Of a stretch of 52,004 nucleotides of DNA, positions 7,812 to 17,526 are shown piece after piece. The translations under genes and the position numbers were made by a program. The notes below the pieces were generated by a model. That model had not been told where the DNA came from, did not search any database, and worked only from the letters and a program-made list of their open reading frames with translations. The stretch lies in contig NZ_LHZQ01000203.1 of the NCBI RefSeq assembly GCF_001580915.1, positions 1 through 52,004 on the forward strand. The letters run 5' to 3'. This stretch comes from Acetobacter tropicalis (lineage in GTDB: Bacteria > Pseudomonadota > Alphaproteobacteria > Acetobacterales > Acetobacteraceae). The stretch's first letter is position 1; each line of letters opens with the position of its first letter.

Positions 7812-9799
7812 GTTTTCTGGCCCAGAGCCGCATAAATGGTCATATTTTCCCACACACGCTCTACATAGTTTCTTGTTTCTGAAAACGGGATGCCTTCTAT
7901 CCAGTCGATCATCTCCGCTTGAGATGCGCCTGTCCGCCCCGGATCTCCTCCTGTGGAAAGCCACCGCGCCAACCGGGTTGGGCCTCCGTTATAAGCGGCA
8001 GCTATATAGGGTACGACACCCCCAAACCGATCCTGCAAGTGAACAAGATAGGCCATTCCCAGCCGCATATTGTTATTAGGATCATGCAACCCATTTGCCG
8101 TAGCCACAGAAGCAGAAAGTCCGGCGGCACGTACCATATCTCCGGCAGTGGAGGGTTTGAGCTGCATGAGACCAATGGCGTTGGATGAACTGACGGCATC
8201 CGCGTTGAAATTACTTTCCTGCCGCATAAGACCAAGAACCAGCCCTGGGGGCAGGGAACTGGACGGGGGCGCATAGGGCTGTGGCCACCCCGCATGCAAA
8301 AGAAAAACACCTTCTCGACCCACATCCCGCGCCACGGCTACAGAAATATCTGGAAGATTGAGCTGGAGCGCCAAGCTGGAAAGAGCCAGTTTATCAGGGA
8401 GCGTAACAAGCTGCTGCCTGAGTAGCGCAAGGAAGTCCCGTGCATGGGGCCGGTCTCCCCAAGAGACGAGAATCTGTGCGGCCTGTGCCAAATCACTACC
8501 GGAAAGGCGAACCGTTTCCGCTGTCGCTACTGAAGGATCATGATCGGCCTTCAGGCGGCGCGGAACATCATCAGGGATCTCAGTTGGGGTAAGAAGCGTG
8601 GCTTTGTTGTCAGCAAGCTCAGCGGCAGCCATCTGTCCGTAAAACGTGCCGGGGTAAGAAGTCGCCTGACGGAAATCAGACTCCGCCGTTGCCTCATCAT
8701 GGACAGCACGATGAACTCTCCCAAGCCAGTAAAATCCTCTGCTCTTGGTGATCAAGGAAGAAGAAGACGCAAGATGCCGGAAAAACGGCTCGGCAACGGT
8801 AGGCGCATTCTGCTTTTGCAAAGCAATCCAGCCGCTCAAAAACTCAGCGTCCAGATGACTGGAGCCACTGCTTGCGCCATCATTGGCTAGGAAAAAAGCC
8901 TGTTCATTCTGACCAAGCAACAGGAACTCTCGAGCCAAAGCGTCGCGCTCTCTCCAGAAAGATGCCTGATGAGTCGAGGCTTCGGCCTCCAAACCTTTGC
9001 TTTTCCACAAGGCAAGAGCATCATCATAGCGTTTCTGGAGACGGAGCCAGCGGGCAAAATCAAGAATCAGACTGGGGTCTGACGCATCAGCGGAGTTCAG
9101 ACTGGCGACTCTGCTTTCCGCAGAGACATCCCCGGCACGCAAAGCTACTCTGGCTTGCGCAATAGGCTGACGCGCGGGACTTACATACGCCATAGTCTGG
9201 CGGGCGGCTGATAACAGACCCGCTTTTTCTTCTCGCTCAAACCGCAACCATGAGGCTGCGGGAGTGATGGCCTGAGGAAACGCGCCTGTTAGAGCGTTTG
9301 CGCCCTTGGGAGTGTCATTCCCGTTCATCCAAGCCTGATGCGCTTCCGCTGCAAGTTTTTTGGAGAGAGCCGCATCTGAGGCGCCAACCTGTCCCTGACA
9401 CTGAGCCAGGGCAGGGCCGTAGGTGAGGGGTTCCTCGCGGCATAGCCGACTTAAGATTGCCGTGTCCTGCTCTTCCGCTAACGCCTGCTGCATACGCAGT
9501 TTCAACAACTGCCAACGGGGCCAGACTGGCCGTGTATTCAGAAAATCCGCATATTCCTGCGCACTGCCATGGGATGAGCCCACCAGACTGAGCCAGACCG
9601 TCAAACGGCTAGCCACAGGATCAACTGGGGAGGTGCCTGCCGCCGCCTGTTGGGGGGAAGGCCATGCAGGCTGAGCGGCTGACGTGGGTGCCTGAGCACT
9701 CGGTGCTGAACAGCCGCTCAGAAGCAGAGCGATCAGGGGAAGAGCGACGCAAGTTCGCGGCGCAGAAGAAAAAAACACCATGCAGGAAAGATGAGTCAT
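7808..9799 (-). CDS. slt: Soluble-lytic-transglycosylase-type lipoprotein (Slt70-like)
   Basis: The protein is a peptidoglycan lytic transglycosylase of family 1 (Slt type). A long alpha-helical, TPR/U-shaped N-terminal region precedes the C-terminal lysozyme-like domain. That domain has RQESNF with the catalytic Glu near residue 528, GLMQLKPSTA and AAYNGGP. A lipobox (LLSGC) after a hydrophobic stretch suggests a lipoprotein. The start is uncertain: ATG at 9799 (663 residues, used here), ATG at 9781, or GTG at 9859. The GTG choice would translate through two strong inverted repeats, and none has a good ribosome site. The gene overlaps pgpA by 4 bases. Confidence 0.88.
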   Translation of the reverse strand: MTHLSCMVFFSSAPRTCVALPLIALLLSGCSAPSAQAPTSAAQPAWPSPQQAAAGTSPVDPVASRLTVWLSLVGSSHGSAQEYADFLNTRPVWPRWQLLKLRMQQALAEEQDTAILSRLCREEPLTYGPALAQCQGQVGASDAALSKKLAAEAHQAWMNGNDTPKGANALTGAFPQAITPAASWLRFEREEKAGLLSAARQTMAYVSPARQPIAQARVALRAGDVSAESRVASLNSADASDPSLILDFARWLRLQKRYDDALALWKSKGLEAEASTHQASFWRERDALAREFLLLGQNEQAFFLANDGASSGSSHLDAEFLSGWIALQKQNAPTVAEPFFRHLASSSSLITKSRGFYWLGRVHRAVHDEATAESDFRQATSYPGTFYGQMAAAELADNKATLLTPTEIPDDVPRRLKADHDPSVATAETVRLSGSDLAQAAQILVSWGDRPHARDFLALLRQQLVTLPDKLALSSLALQLNLPDISVAVARDVGREGVFLLHAGWPQPYAPPSSSLPPGLVLGLMRQESNFNADAVSSSNAIGLMQLKPSTAGDMVRAAGLSASVATANGLHDPNNNMRLGMAYLVHLQDRFGGVVPYIAAAYNGGPTRLARWLSTGGDPGRTGASQAEMIDWIEGIPFSETRNYVERVWENMTIYAALGQKT

Positions 9800-9802
9800 C
9801 CG

Positions 9803-9851
9803 GGGATGGCTGGCAAGCCATCCCGTTACCTGAAAGAAGGAAGCTTCCTTC
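9803..9851 (-). repeat. Two inverted repeats between terC and the lytic transglycosylase gene
   Basis: GGGATGGCT (9803-9811) and AGCCATCCC (9816-9824) form a perfect 9-bp stem with a 4-base loop. Directly beside it, 9836-9851 is a perfect 16-bp palindrome (GAAGGAAG/CTTCCTTC). Both lie just after the terC stop in the direction of transcription. Neither has a T-run, so an RNA-processing or attenuation structure is more likely than a terminator. Confidence 0.6.
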
Positions 9852-9862
9852 AGTCTCACACC

Positions 9863-10477
9863 TTAATGAGGTATGTGCCCCCAGATTTCTCCGCCACCTT
9901 TCACAATAAGTTCAATGGCAACCCCTAGCACAATCAACAGGCCCACCCAGGAAATCCATTTGTACCGATCAAGGAGACGTGCAATATAAGATGCTGCAAT
10001 CCCCATCAGCAGGACGGACAAAACCAGCCCCATAACAAGAATGCCGGGATGCTCAGCCGCTGCACCCGCCACAGCGAGCACGTTATCCAGACTCATTGAA
10101 AGATCAGCGATCAGGATACGGAAAACCGCTTTCCCCAGACTACCCGGCGGCCGTGTAGTTTCATTCTCTTCATGATGCTGATCTGAACGCATTTCACGAT
10201 ACATGCGCCAGCAGACCCAGAGCAGAAGGAAACCTCCAGCCAGTGTCAGTCCTACAATTGCCAGAAGCTTGACCGCCACCAGCGCCATAAGAATGCGGAT
10301 GAGCGCAGCCGCCCCAATTCCTGCAAAAATGGCTCTCTTACGATCATGCGGAGAGAGGGAGCGAACTACCAGCCCGATAACAACGGCATTGTCTCCAGCC
10401 AGTGTCACGTCAATCAACACAACCTGCAAAAAGGCGATCACTGCTTTCAGACTGAAGGCATCAAGAAAACCGTGCAC
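9863..10477 (-). CDS. TerC/YjbE-family integral membrane protein
   Basis: This 204-residue membrane protein belongs to the TerC family, YjbE subgroup. The conserved acidic motifs LIDVTLAGDNAVVIG (second half of the first helix) and LIADLSMSLDNVLAVAG are both present, with about six to seven hydrophobic segments and a His/Glu-rich cytoplasmic loop near residue 100. Family members act in metal handling, for example manganese export or loading of exported metalloproteins; the substrate here is unknown. The GTG start at 10477 has a GGAG ribosome site 6 bases upstream. It is the first gene of the leftward run ending at pncC. Confidence 0.88.
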   Translation of the reverse strand: MHGFLDAFSLKAVIAFLQVVLIDVTLAGDNAVVIGLVVRSLSPHDRKRAIFAGIGAAALIRILMALVAVKLLAIVGLTLAGGFLLLWVCWRMYREMRSDQHHEENETTRPPGSLGKAVFRILIADLSMSLDNVLAVAGAAAEHPGILVMGLVLSVLLMGIAASYIARLLDRYKWISWVGLLIVLGVAIELIVKGGGEIWGHIPH

Positions 10478-10642
10478 AGAAACTCCGATTCGACTGAGTA
10501 GAGGATGACGAACAGCGCCAGATGGACTGAAATTCCTTAAAGCCTACCTCAAGTCAAAGTTTTATTCATTACGGGAAGACGGGGAGCCCGAAATCGGTTA
10601 GAGAAGCGCGCATTATCCCGTTCTCAGGAGGAACACCGCGTT

Positions 10643-11992
10643 ATGGTGCCGCGCTATACCCGCCCTGTCATGGCCGCTATCTGGTCACCTGAAAATCGCT
10701 ACCGTATCTGGTTTGAGATTGAAGCACTGGCCTGTGAAGCCATGGCGGAATACGGCGCTGTGCCGAAAGACGCCGCAAAAGTGGTACGTGAGAAGGGGGA
10801 TGCCGCTCTGGCTGCCTTTTCTGATGCCGATCTGGCCCGCATTGATGAAATTGAAGCCGAAACCCGGCATGACGTGATTGCCTTCCTGACATGGCTTGCT
10901 GAGAAAGTTGGACCGGAAAGCCGCTTTGTGCATCTGGGCATGACCTCTTCTGACGTGCTGGATACCTGTCTGGCCGTTCAGCTTGTTCAGGCCACAGACC
11001 TGCTCCTGAAGGATCTGGATGATGTTCTGGCAGCGCTGAAAGCACGGGCGTTTGAACACAAACATACCCTGACCATTGGCCGCAGCCACGGCATCCATGC
11101 GGAACCAACCTCCTTCGGGCTCAAGTTGGCCGGGCATTACGCCGAGTTCGTGCGCAACAAATCCCGCCTTGAAGCCGCCCGGGCAGAGATTGCAACCTGT
11201 GCTATTTCTGGTGCCGTGGGCACGTATGCCCATCTTGACCCGCGCATTGAAAGCTATGTGGCAGAACGTCTGGGCCTGAAACCGGAACCCGTTTCCACGC
11301 AGGTCATCCCGCGTGACCGCCACGCTGCCTATTTCTGCACCCTGGCCGTGATCGCCAGCGGCATTGAACGCCTGGCAACAGAAGTCAGACATTTACAGCG
11401 CTCAGAAGTACGCGAGGCGGAAGAGTTCTTCCATCCAGGGCAGAAAGGCTCTTCTGCCATGCCGCACAAGCGGAATCCTGTCCTGACCGAAAACCTGACG
11501 GGGCTGGCCCGCCTTGTCCGGTCTGCCGCCATCCCGGCACTTGAAAACGTGGCGCTATGGCATGAACGCGATATCAGTCATTCCTCGGTGGAACGGAATA
11601 TCTGCCCGGACGCCACCATCGGGCTGGATTTTGCACTAGCTCGCCTGTCTGGCCTGATCAATAAGCTGCTGGTTTACCCGGATCGCATGGCTGCCAATAT
11701 TGAGAGCCTTGGTGGCGTTGTGCACTCTGGTGAAGTGTTGCTGGCACTGGCCCGTGCAGGCCTCTCTCGGGAGGATGCATATCGCATCGTGCAACGTAAT
11801 GCCATGGCGACCTGGACCAAGCTCGGGACACCAGAATGCCGGACATTCCGCGAAAATCTGGACGCAGACCCTGAAATTTCCGGTCGGATTGCACCAGATG
11901 TTCTGGATGCAGCAATGGATAGTCGTCAGCACCTCAAAGCGATCGATGCCCTTTATGAAAAAGTGTTCGGTGAGCCGGCACCCGCTCAGTAA
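10643..11992 (+). CDS. purB: Adenylosuccinate lyase
   Basis: PurB cleaves SAICAR to AICAR and adenylosuccinate to AMP. The 449 residues show the fumarase/aspartase superfamily pattern: a [10 protein letters not shown] segment with the catalytic His near 149, and the signature [11 protein letters not shown] around 269. An AGGAGG ribosome site stands 11 bases before the ATG at 10643; a second ATG ten codons in is also possible. It opens a rightward run of purine genes ending in purL and is divergent from terC. Confidence 0.96.
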   Translation: MVPRYTRPVMAAIWSPENRYRIWFEIEALACEAMAEYGAVPKDAAKVVREKGDAALAAFSDADLARIDEIEAETRHDVIAFLTWLAEKVGPESRFVHLGMTSSDVLDTCLAVQLVQATDLLLKDLDDVLAALKARAFEHKHTLTIGRSHGIHAEPTSFGLKLAGHYAEFVRNKSRLEAARAEIATCAISGAVGTYAHLDPRIESYVAERLGLKPEPVSTQVIPRDRHAAYFCTLAVIASGIERLATEVRHLQRSEVREAEEFFHPGQKGSSAMPHKRNPVLTENLTGLARLVRSAAIPALENVALWHERDISHSSVERNICPDATIGLDFALARLSGLINKLLVYPDRMAANIESLGGVVHSGEVLLALARAGLSREDAYRIVQRNAMATWTKLGTPECRTFRENLDADPEISGRIAPDVLDAAMDSRQHLKAIDALYEKVFGEPAPAQ

Positions 11993-12051
11993 GGCAGGAT
12001 GCGTAACTATATCTTCAATTTCCGAAGCCTGCTATGACGGCGTCTGAACAG

Positions 12052-12075
12052 GGAAGGGCATGGATCAGCCCTTCC
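12052..12075 (+). repeat. Inverted repeat in the purB-purC gap
   Basis: GGAAGGGC (12052-12059) and GCCCTTCC (12068-12075) form a perfect 8-bp stem with an 8-base loop. No T-run follows, and it lies about 54 bases before the purC start. It may shape the purC leader or protect the purB 3' end; no purine riboswitch signature is seen. Confidence 0.5.
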
Positions 12076-12128
12076 GCCAGACCGGTTATCAGGGATCGGT
12101 TTCTAGTGACATACAGGTAAGGATGACC

Positions 12129-12896
12129 ATGGCCCGTCGCCGCCAGCTTTACGAAGGTAAAGCCAAAATCCTTTTTGAAGGGCCTGAACCCGGCACCGTT
12201 GTGCAGTATTTCAAGGATGACGCCACTGCCGGCAACGGGGCCAAAAGTGGAATCATTACCGGGAAAGGCGTGCTCAACAACCGTATCAGCGAACATCTGA
12301 TGCTTCGGTTGCAGGAAATTGGTATTCCCACACACTTCATCCGTCGCATCAACATGCGCGAACAATTGGTGAAGGAAGTTGAGATCATTCCTCTGGAAGT
12401 GGTTGTTCGCAATATCGCGGCTGGCAGCATAGCGAAGCGGTTTGGTATTGAGGAAGGCACGCGTCTGCCCCGCAGCATCATAGAATTCTACTACAAGAAC
12501 GATGCACTGGGCGACCCTATGGCGTCAGAAGATCACATCATCGCATTTGGATGGGCGGCTCCGCATGAGCTGGAAGAAATGACCGGCATGGCCATGCGGG
12601 TGAATGACTTCCTATGCGGTTTGTTCAATGGGATCGGCATTCAGCTTGTGGACTTTAAACTTGAGTTTGGACGCCACTGGGAAGGCGATGACATGAGCAT
12701 TGTGCTGGCAGATGAAATTTCGCCCGACAATTGCCGCCTATGGGATATCCAGACCAGCGAGAAACTCGACAAAGACCGTTTCCGTCGTGATCTTGGCAGC
12801 GTTAAGGAAGCTTATCAGGAAGTTGCCCGCCGTCTGGGTATTCTGCCCGAAGCTGGCAATAACGGTGATCTGAAGGGCACGGAGACACTGCAATAA
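12129..12896 (+). CDS. purC: Phosphoribosylaminoimidazole-succinocarboxamide synthase
   Basis: PurC joins aspartate to CAIR with ATP to give SAICAR, the step before PurB. The start at 12129 ([15 protein letters not shown]) gives 255 residues, a normal length, with AAGGA 5 bases upstream; an ATG two codons earlier is possible. Typical SAICAR synthetase features are YEGKAKI at the N-terminus, [33 protein letters not shown] and [14 protein letters not shown]. The next gene, purS, begins 29 bases after the stop. Confidence 0.96.
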   Translation: MARRRQLYEGKAKILFEGPEPGTVVQYFKDDATAGNGAKSGIITGKGVLNNRISEHLMLRLQEIGIPTHFIRRINMREQLVKEVEIIPLEVVVRNIAAGSIAKRFGIEEGTRLPRSIIEFYYKNDALGDPMASEDHIIAFGWAAPHELEEMTGMAMRVNDFLCGLFNGIGIQLVDFKLEFGRHWEGDDMSIVLADEISPDNCRLWDIQTSEKLDKDRFRRDLGSVKEAYQEVARRLGILPEAGNNGDLKGTETLQ

Positions 12897-12925
12897 TCAT
12901 GCCGACAGGAACAGGGGCTCTATCA

Positions 12926-13168
12926 ATGAAAGTGCGTGTAACCGTCATGCTGAAGGAAGGTGTGCTGGACCCTCAGGGAAAAGCCATCAGCCATGCCTTG
13001 CAGACACTTGGCTTTCCCGGTGTGAACGATGTTCACGTTGGCAAGATTATTGAACTGGATATAGCAGGAACCGATCGCGCCGCCGTGCAGAAGCAGGCGG
13101 AAGATATGGCACGTGATCTGCTGGCCAATCTGGTGATTGAAGATTTCACGGTGGAGGTGCTTGGATGA
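12926..13168 (+). CDS. purS: FGAM synthase subunit PurS
   Basis: PurS is the small subunit that holds PurQ and short-type PurL together in formylglycinamidine ribonucleotide synthase. The 80 residues from MKVRVTVMLKEGVLDPQGKA match the usual length and start, and EDMARDLLANLVIEDF is typical. An in-frame ATG at 12899 would add nine residues that the family does not have. The stop overlaps the next gene's start as ATGA. Confidence 0.94.
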   Translation: MKVRVTVMLKEGVLDPQGKAISHALQTLGFPGVNDVHVGKIIELDIAGTDRAAVQKQAEDMARDLLANLVIEDFTVEVLG

Positions 13169-13536
13169 AACACCTTGTTCTGATTGCACTTGCCGGGGCC
13201 TGTCTTGCTCCCGTTACGGGGCACGCCCAGCGTATTTCCCCCATGCAGGCTGGCAATTTTGCCCGCGTGTGCGCCAAACCCGCTGGGGCCAGCGTGTGCG
13301 ATGCCTACATCACAGGCATGGCGGACGCTGGCGCGCTCTCCAAGATCAATGACCGTAATGAAGGAGATGCCTCGGCTCCGGCAGGGTTCTGTATCCCTCC
13401 ATCAGAAAACGCGGCTTCCATGCGGTCCAAGGTTATGGGATGGCTGAAAGCCCATTCTGACAGCCTGTCCAAGCCGGTGGGGGAAAGTGTCTTCCGCGCC
13501 CTGCATGACTCCTATCCGTGTAGCGTGAAAAAATGA
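13165..13536 (+). CDS. Secreted Rap1a/Tai-like small protein inside the pur operon
   Basis: The 123 residues start with a signal peptide (about 1-21, ending GHAQ). The mature part has four cysteines (36, 45, 76, 119), enough for two disulfides. The pattern C-x8[17 protein letters not shown], a helix ending in WLKAH, and a C-terminal ALHDSYPC is that of the Rap1a/Tai domain, first described in type VI secretion immunity proteins and common in other periplasmic proteins. It overlaps purS by ATGA and purQ by ATGA, so it is translationally coupled to two cytoplasmic purine enzymes. No effector gene is nearby, so an immunity role is unsupported. The function is unknown. Confidence 0.75.
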   Translation: MKHLVLIALAGACLAPVTGHAQRISPMQAGNFARVCAKPAGASVCDAYITGMADAGALSKINDRNEGDASAPAGFCIPPSENAASMRSKVMGWLKAHSDSLSKPVGESVFRALHDSYPCSVKK

Positions 13537-14234
13537 AATCTGCGATTGTCGTTTTTCCCGGCACCAACCGTGAGCGCGATATGGCAATCGCGCTCAAGCG
13601 TGTAACTGGCAAAGCCCCGGCCATGCTGTGGCACCGGGACACCAGCCTGCCAGATGTTGATCTGGTTGTGCTGCCCGGTGGCTTCAGCTACGGCGATTAT
13701 CTGCGCTGTGGGGCGATGGCAGCCCATTCCCCCATCATGGCTGAAATCCGGTCTTTCGCCCAGAAAGGAGGTCACATTCTGGGGGTCTGTAATGGTTTCC
13801 AGATACTGACAGAAACAGGCCTTCTTCCGGGGGCCCTGCTACGTAACGCCAATCTGCGTTTTCTATCTCAGGACTGCCACTTACGGGTTGAACGCACAGA
13901 TACACCTTTTACCCACAAATGGGAGAAGGGTGCAGTCTTTCGCACCCCTCTGGCACATGGTGATGGGAACTATACCGCAGACGCTCAAACGTTGGAACGC
14001 CTTGAGGGAGAAGGGCTGGTTGCATTTCGCTATGCCGGAGCCGATGGTACAGTACGCGCAGAGGATACCACAACCAACCCCAATGGCAGCATCAACAGTA
14101 TTGCCGGTATTATCAGCGAAAATACACGCATCTGCGGCATGATGCCTCATCCGGAAGACCTTGTTGATCCGCTTATGGGTGGAGAAGATGGTCTGCCGCT
14201 GTTTGAAGGTCTGGTGGAGGCTTTTGTCCGGTGA
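13533..14234 (+). CDS. purQ: FGAM synthase glutaminase subunit PurQ
   Basis: PurQ is the class I glutamine amidotransferase that feeds ammonia to PurL. The 233 residues include [13 protein letters not shown], the nucleophile in GVCNGFQ (Cys86), and the C-terminal His-Glu pair in MMPHPEDL. It overlaps the preceding Rap1a-like gene by 4 bases and purL by 4 bases (GTGA). Confidence 0.96.
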   Translation: MKSAIVVFPGTNRERDMAIALKRVTGKAPAMLWHRDTSLPDVDLVVLPGGFSYGDYLRCGAMAAHSPIMAEIRSFAQKGGHILGVCNGFQILTETGLLPGALLRNANLRFLSQDCHLRVERTDTPFTHKWEKGAVFRTPLAHGDGNYTADAQTLERLEGEGLVAFRYAGADGTVRAEDTTTNPNGSINSIAGIISENTRICGMMPHPEDLVDPLMGGEDGLPLFEGLVEAFVR

Positions 14235-16429
14235 AAAAGACCGTCGATCTTTCTCTGGCTCAGGAATTTGGGCTGACACCTGAAGAATATGACCGTGTTC
14301 TCAAGATTATGGGCCGCACGCCCAGCCTGACAGAACTGGGCGTGTTCTCCGTCATGTGGTCCGAACACTGCTCTTACAAATCATCACGTAAGTGGCTCCG
14401 GACCCTGCCGACAACGGCCCCTTGGGTCATCCATGGCCCGGGTGAAAACGCTGGCGTAGTCGATATTGGAGAAGGCTATGCCGCCATCTTCAAAATGGAA
14501 AGCCACAACCATCCCTCGTTTATTGAGCCGTATCAAGGGGCTGCCACAGGCGTGGGAGGCATTCTGCGTGATGTCTTTACCATGGGCGCACGGCCCGTTG
14601 CCAATCTGAACGCTCTACGGTTTGGTAGCCCGGAAACTCCTAGAACCCGCCAGATCATTGATGGCGTCGTGCGCGGAATTGGCGGATACGGCAACTGCGT
14701 GGGCGTTCCAACGGTAGGCGGAGAAATCAATTTTCATCCGGCGTATGACGGCAACCCGCTAGTAAACGCCATGACGGTTGGCATCGCCCGCAAAGACCGT
14801 ATTTTCCTGTCTGCTGCCGCAGGAGTGGGAAATCCGGTTGTTTACGTGGGCTCCCGGACGGGACGGGACGGAATTCATGGTGCCACCATGTCTTCCGCCG
14901 AATTCGATGAAAATGCTCTGGCCAAGCGCCCGACCGTGCAGGTGGGTGACCCCTTCATTGAAAAACTGCTGATTGAAGCCTGTCTTGAACTGATGGCGAC
15001 AGACGCCATTGTCGCTATCCAGGATATGGGGGCGGCAGGACTGACATCTTCTTCCGTGGAAATGGCAGGAAAAGGCGGTGTGGGCATCGAGCTTGATCTG
15101 GATGCCGTGCCTCAACGCGAGCCTGCCATGACAGCGTATGAAATGATGCTGTCTGAAAGCCAGGAACGCATGCTGATTGTGCTGCGTCCTGACCGCACGG
15201 AAATTGCGCGCAAAATCTTTGAAAAATGGGAACTGGATTTTGCCGTCATCGGTCATTTGACTGATACCGGCCATATTGTCGTCAAGCATAAAGGTGCAGT
15301 GGAAGCTGACATCCCGCTTGATCCATTGGCCGAGCAAGCGCCGATCTATGATCGCCCTGCCACTACGCCTGTAGCACCGGCTCCTCTTGAAGGCGTTCAT
15401 GCGCCGCTCTCTCTGGATGCCATGCTGCTACGGCTGGTCGGTTCACCTGATCTCGCTTCCCGTGCGTGGGTATGGAACCAGTATGACAGCACCGTTGGGG
15501 GACAAACGGTCCGCCGCCCCGGCGCCGCTGATGCAGCGATTGTCAAGATAGAAGACACCACACTCGGGCTCGCACTGACAACGGACTGCACACCCCGGTA
15601 TTGTCGGGCTGATCCCAAAACGGGTGGTGCACAGGCTGTAGCAGAAGCGTGGCGCAACATTACTGCCACCGGTGCTCGTCCTCTGGCAGTCACGGACAAC
15701 CTGAATTTTGGCAATCCGGAAAAACCGGAAATCATGGGCCAGTTTGTCGCAGCTATCGAAGGAATGGGGGAGGCCTGTCGGGCACTTGATTTCCCGGTCG
15801 TCAGCGGCAACGTCTCCCTTTATAATGAGACCCGTCAGCCTGATGGCTCAACCATGTCCATTCTTCCAACGCCAGCAATCGGAGCGCTGGGCGTGCTGGA
15901 GGATGTCTCCAAGGCCATTGGCCTAGGCATGACAGACGGAACCGCAGTGGTTCTGGTAGGAGAAACACGGGGCGAACTGGGGCAATCCATTTGGCTGCGT
16001 GAAATTCTGGGCCGTGAGGAAGGACCACCTCCTCGGGTCGATCTGGCGGCAGAAAAACGTAACGGCGATTTCGTCCGTGCGGAAATTCTGAATGGCACGA
16101 TCTCAGCCTGTCATGACCTTGCTGATGGCGGCATTCTGGTTGGCGTAGCTGAAATGGTTATGGCTAGCCGCATAGGGTGTGAGCTGGAAAGCCCTGACTC
16201 TGGCATCCGGCCTGAAGCCTTCTGGTTTGGTGAAGATCAGGCGCGTTATCTAGTTTGTGTCAGTGACGCCGAAGATTTCTGCGCCCGAGCTGAAAAAGCT
16301 GGCGTGCCAGCCAGGCTGATCGGTCGGGCAGGTGGAAGTGATTTGATTTTACCGAGTGGCGTCACAATATCTGCTGCTCGCCTTGCCGTTGCGCATGAAG
16401 CCTTTTTTCCGGCTCTGATGGAACGCTGA
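14231..16429 (+). CDS. purL: Phosphoribosylformylglycinamidine synthase, short form PurL
   Basis: PurL is the ATP-dependent synthase subunit converting FGAR to FGAM. Its 732 residues are the short form that needs PurS and PurQ, both present upstream. Recognisable segments are [38 protein letters not shown] (metal and nucleotide binding) and [12 protein letters not shown]. Translation starts at GTG 14231 inside the purQ stop, so the two should be coupled. Confidence 0.97.
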   Translation: MKKTVDLSLAQEFGLTPEEYDRVLKIMGRTPSLTELGVFSVMWSEHCSYKSSRKWLRTLPTTAPWVIHGPGENAGVVDIGEGYAAIFKMESHNHPSFIEPYQGAATGVGGILRDVFTMGARPVANLNALRFGSPETPRTRQIIDGVVRGIGGYGNCVGVPTVGGEINFHPAYDGNPLVNAMTVGIARKDRIFLSAAAGVGNPVVYVGSRTGRDGIHGATMSSAEFDENALAKRPTVQVGDPFIEKLLIEACLELMATDAIVAIQDMGAAGLTSSSVEMAGKGGVGIELDLDAVPQREPAMTAYEMMLSESQERMLIVLRPDRTEIARKIFEKWELDFAVIGHLTDTGHIVVKHKGAVEADIPLDPLAEQAPIYDRPATTPVAPAPLEGVHAPLSLDAMLLRLVGSPDLASRAWVWNQYDSTVGGQTVRRPGAADAAIVKIEDTTLGLALTTDCTPRYCRADPKTGGAQAVAEAWRNITATGARPLAVTDNLNFGNPEKPEIMGQFVAAIEGMGEACRALDFPVVSGNVSLYNETRQPDGSTMSILPTPAIGALGVLEDVSKAIGLGMTDGTAVVLVGETRGELGQSIWLREILGREEGPPPRVDLAAEKRNGDFVRAEILNGTISACHDLADGGILVGVAEMVMASRIGCELESPDSGIRPEAFWFGEDQARYLVCVSDAEDFCARAEKAGVPARLIGRAGGSDLILPSGVTISAARLAVAHEAFFPALMER

Positions 16430-16453
16430 AGAGACTGCTTAGGAGTGTTACCA

Positions 16454-16684
16454 ATGGCGATGTCTGCCACAGAACTTGAAACTTACATCCGCCAAGCCTT
16501 GCCAGATGCCCAGATCAAGATTGATGATCTGGCTGGAGACGGAGACCATTATGCCTGTTCCGTTATCAGTGAAGCGTTCAAGGGGCTTTCCCGCGTAAAG
16601 CAACATCAGCTCGTCTATCAGGCCCTGCAAGGTCACATGGGGGGCAAACTTCACGCTTTGGCCCTTCAGACTTCAGCGCCCTGA
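16454..16684 (+). CDS. bolA: BolA-family protein
   Basis: This 76-residue BolA-like protein probably pairs with the monothiol glutaredoxin encoded next, an association known to bind a shared [2Fe-2S] cluster and linked to iron-sulfur trafficking. The pattern IDDLAGDGDHYACSVISEAFKG, then RVKQHQLVYQAL and LHALALQTSAP is that of the short BolA subgroup. An AGGAG ribosome site lies 8 bases before the ATG at 16454. It follows purL by 24 bases. Confidence 0.92.
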   Translation: MAMSATELETYIRQALPDAQIKIDDLAGDGDHYACSVISEAFKGLSRVKQHQLVYQALQGHMGGKLHALALQTSAP

Positions 16685-16721
16685 AAACGGCATTTTTCTT
16701 TCTCATTCAAGGACGTCTATC

Positions 16722-17060
16722 ATGTCTGAAACCGTAAAACAGCATATTCAGAACGAAATCGACACCAACCCTGTTGTTCTGTTCATGAAAGGGGATGCCG
16801 ATTTCCCACAGTGTGGGTTCTCTGCTCGTGTGGTGCAGATTCTTTCTCATGTGGGTGTGCCCTTCAAATCCATCAATGTGCTGGCAGATCCAGCCATTCG
16901 TCAGGGCATCAAGGATTTTTCCAACTGGCCGACCATCCCTCAGCTTTATGTCAAAGGGGAATTTATTGGCGGCTGTGATATTGTTATGGAAATGTTCCAG
17001 TCAGGTGAGCTTCAGACACTACTCAAAGAAAAAAATATCGCCTGTAACGCTGAATCCTGA
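16722..17060 (+). CDS. grxD: Monothiol glutaredoxin (Grx4/GrxD type)
   Basis: The 112-residue protein has the CGFS active site (Cys31-Ser34) of class II monothiol glutaredoxins, with KGDADFPQ before it, the glutathione-binding WPTIPQLYVKGEFIGGCDI and a C-terminal helix. These proteins carry a [2Fe-2S] cluster bridged by glutathione. The adjacent bolA gene supports a BolA-Grx complex. It ends the rightward purine/iron-sulfur run. Confidence 0.95.
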   Translation: MSETVKQHIQNEIDTNPVVLFMKGDADFPQCGFSARVVQILSHVGVPFKSINVLADPAIRQGIKDFSNWPTIPQLYVKGEFIGGCDIVMEMFQSGELQTLLKEKNIACNAES

Positions 17061-17079
17061 TTTTTAAGTTGTCAGCTCT

Positions 17080-17104
17080 TTGGGTAGCTGTGTAGTCTAC
17101 CCAA
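17080..17104 (+). repeat. Inverted repeat after grxD (weak terminator candidate)
   Basis: TTGGGTAG (17080-17087) and CTACCCAA (17097-17104) form a perfect 8-bp stem with a 9-base loop, 20 bases after the grxD stop. The following bases are not a T-run, so termination is uncertain. It could instead sit in the leader of the next small gene, 30 bases downstream. Confidence 0.45.
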
Positions 17105-17133
17105 GAGTTTGATGAGGTGAGGAAGCTTTTTTG

Positions 17134-17427
17134 ATGATGCGTCTTCCGTTTGTGCGTTGTGCCTTTGCTTTTGTTGGCCTGAGTGCCGGCTTTGCTGCTG
17201 TCAGTTCTTCTGCACATGCAGAACGTATTATTTCCGATCTGGAAGCAAGCAAGCTGACCTTTGCTTCCCTAACGGCTCCCCCTCCTGTTGTGCGTATCCA
17301 CCATGTCACACACACCACCCGACAAGTTGCAAGCAACCATCATACGTCCGGCCGCAGCATGGTGCGTCTGGTGTCTTATCACCCCAAGCACGCCACTGCG
17401 CACACCACACGTCGGCATCGCACCTGA
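17134..17427 (+). CDS. Small secreted His/Thr-rich basic protein of unknown function
   Basis: I recognise no family. The 97 residues start with a signal peptide (cleavage probably after SSAHA, about residue 29). The mature part of about 68 residues holds around ten histidines and many Thr, Arg and Lys, ending in TAHTTRRHRT. A GAGG/GGAAG ribosome site precedes the start; ATGs at 17134 and 17137 and a TTG at 17131 are all possible. The base-rich, low-complexity mature part suggests a disordered periplasmic protein; metal or nucleic-acid binding is a guess. It is bracketed by two hairpins and is likely its own short unit. Confidence 0.65.
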   Translation: MMRLPFVRCAFAFVGLSAGFAAVSSSAHAERIISDLEASKLTFASLTAPPPVVRIHHVTHTTRQVASNHHTSGRSMVRLVSYHPKHATAHTTRRHRT

Positions 17428-17441
17428 TACAGAACGTGAAG

Positions 17442-17485
17442 AAATCTTTGCTTTTTTGTGAATTGTAAAAAAGCAAAGATTTTTT
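17442..17485. terminator. Strong Rho-independent terminator
   Basis: A perfect 16-bp stem pairs 17442-17457 (AAATCTTTGCTTTTTT) with 17467-17482, with a 9-base loop and a T-run ending at 17485. It separates the small secreted gene from the convergent yraN gene. The A-rich 5' arm gives it some function on the minus strand too. Confidence 0.9.
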
Positions 17486-17526
17486 ACATCTCTTCTATGC
17501 TTGAATGGCTGAATAATTCCTTCATT

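Noticed and set aside
14759-15400. Open frame of 213 codons antisense to purL
   Set aside because: It lies wholly inside purL, is rich in His, Arg and Cys without any domain, and has no regulatory signals.
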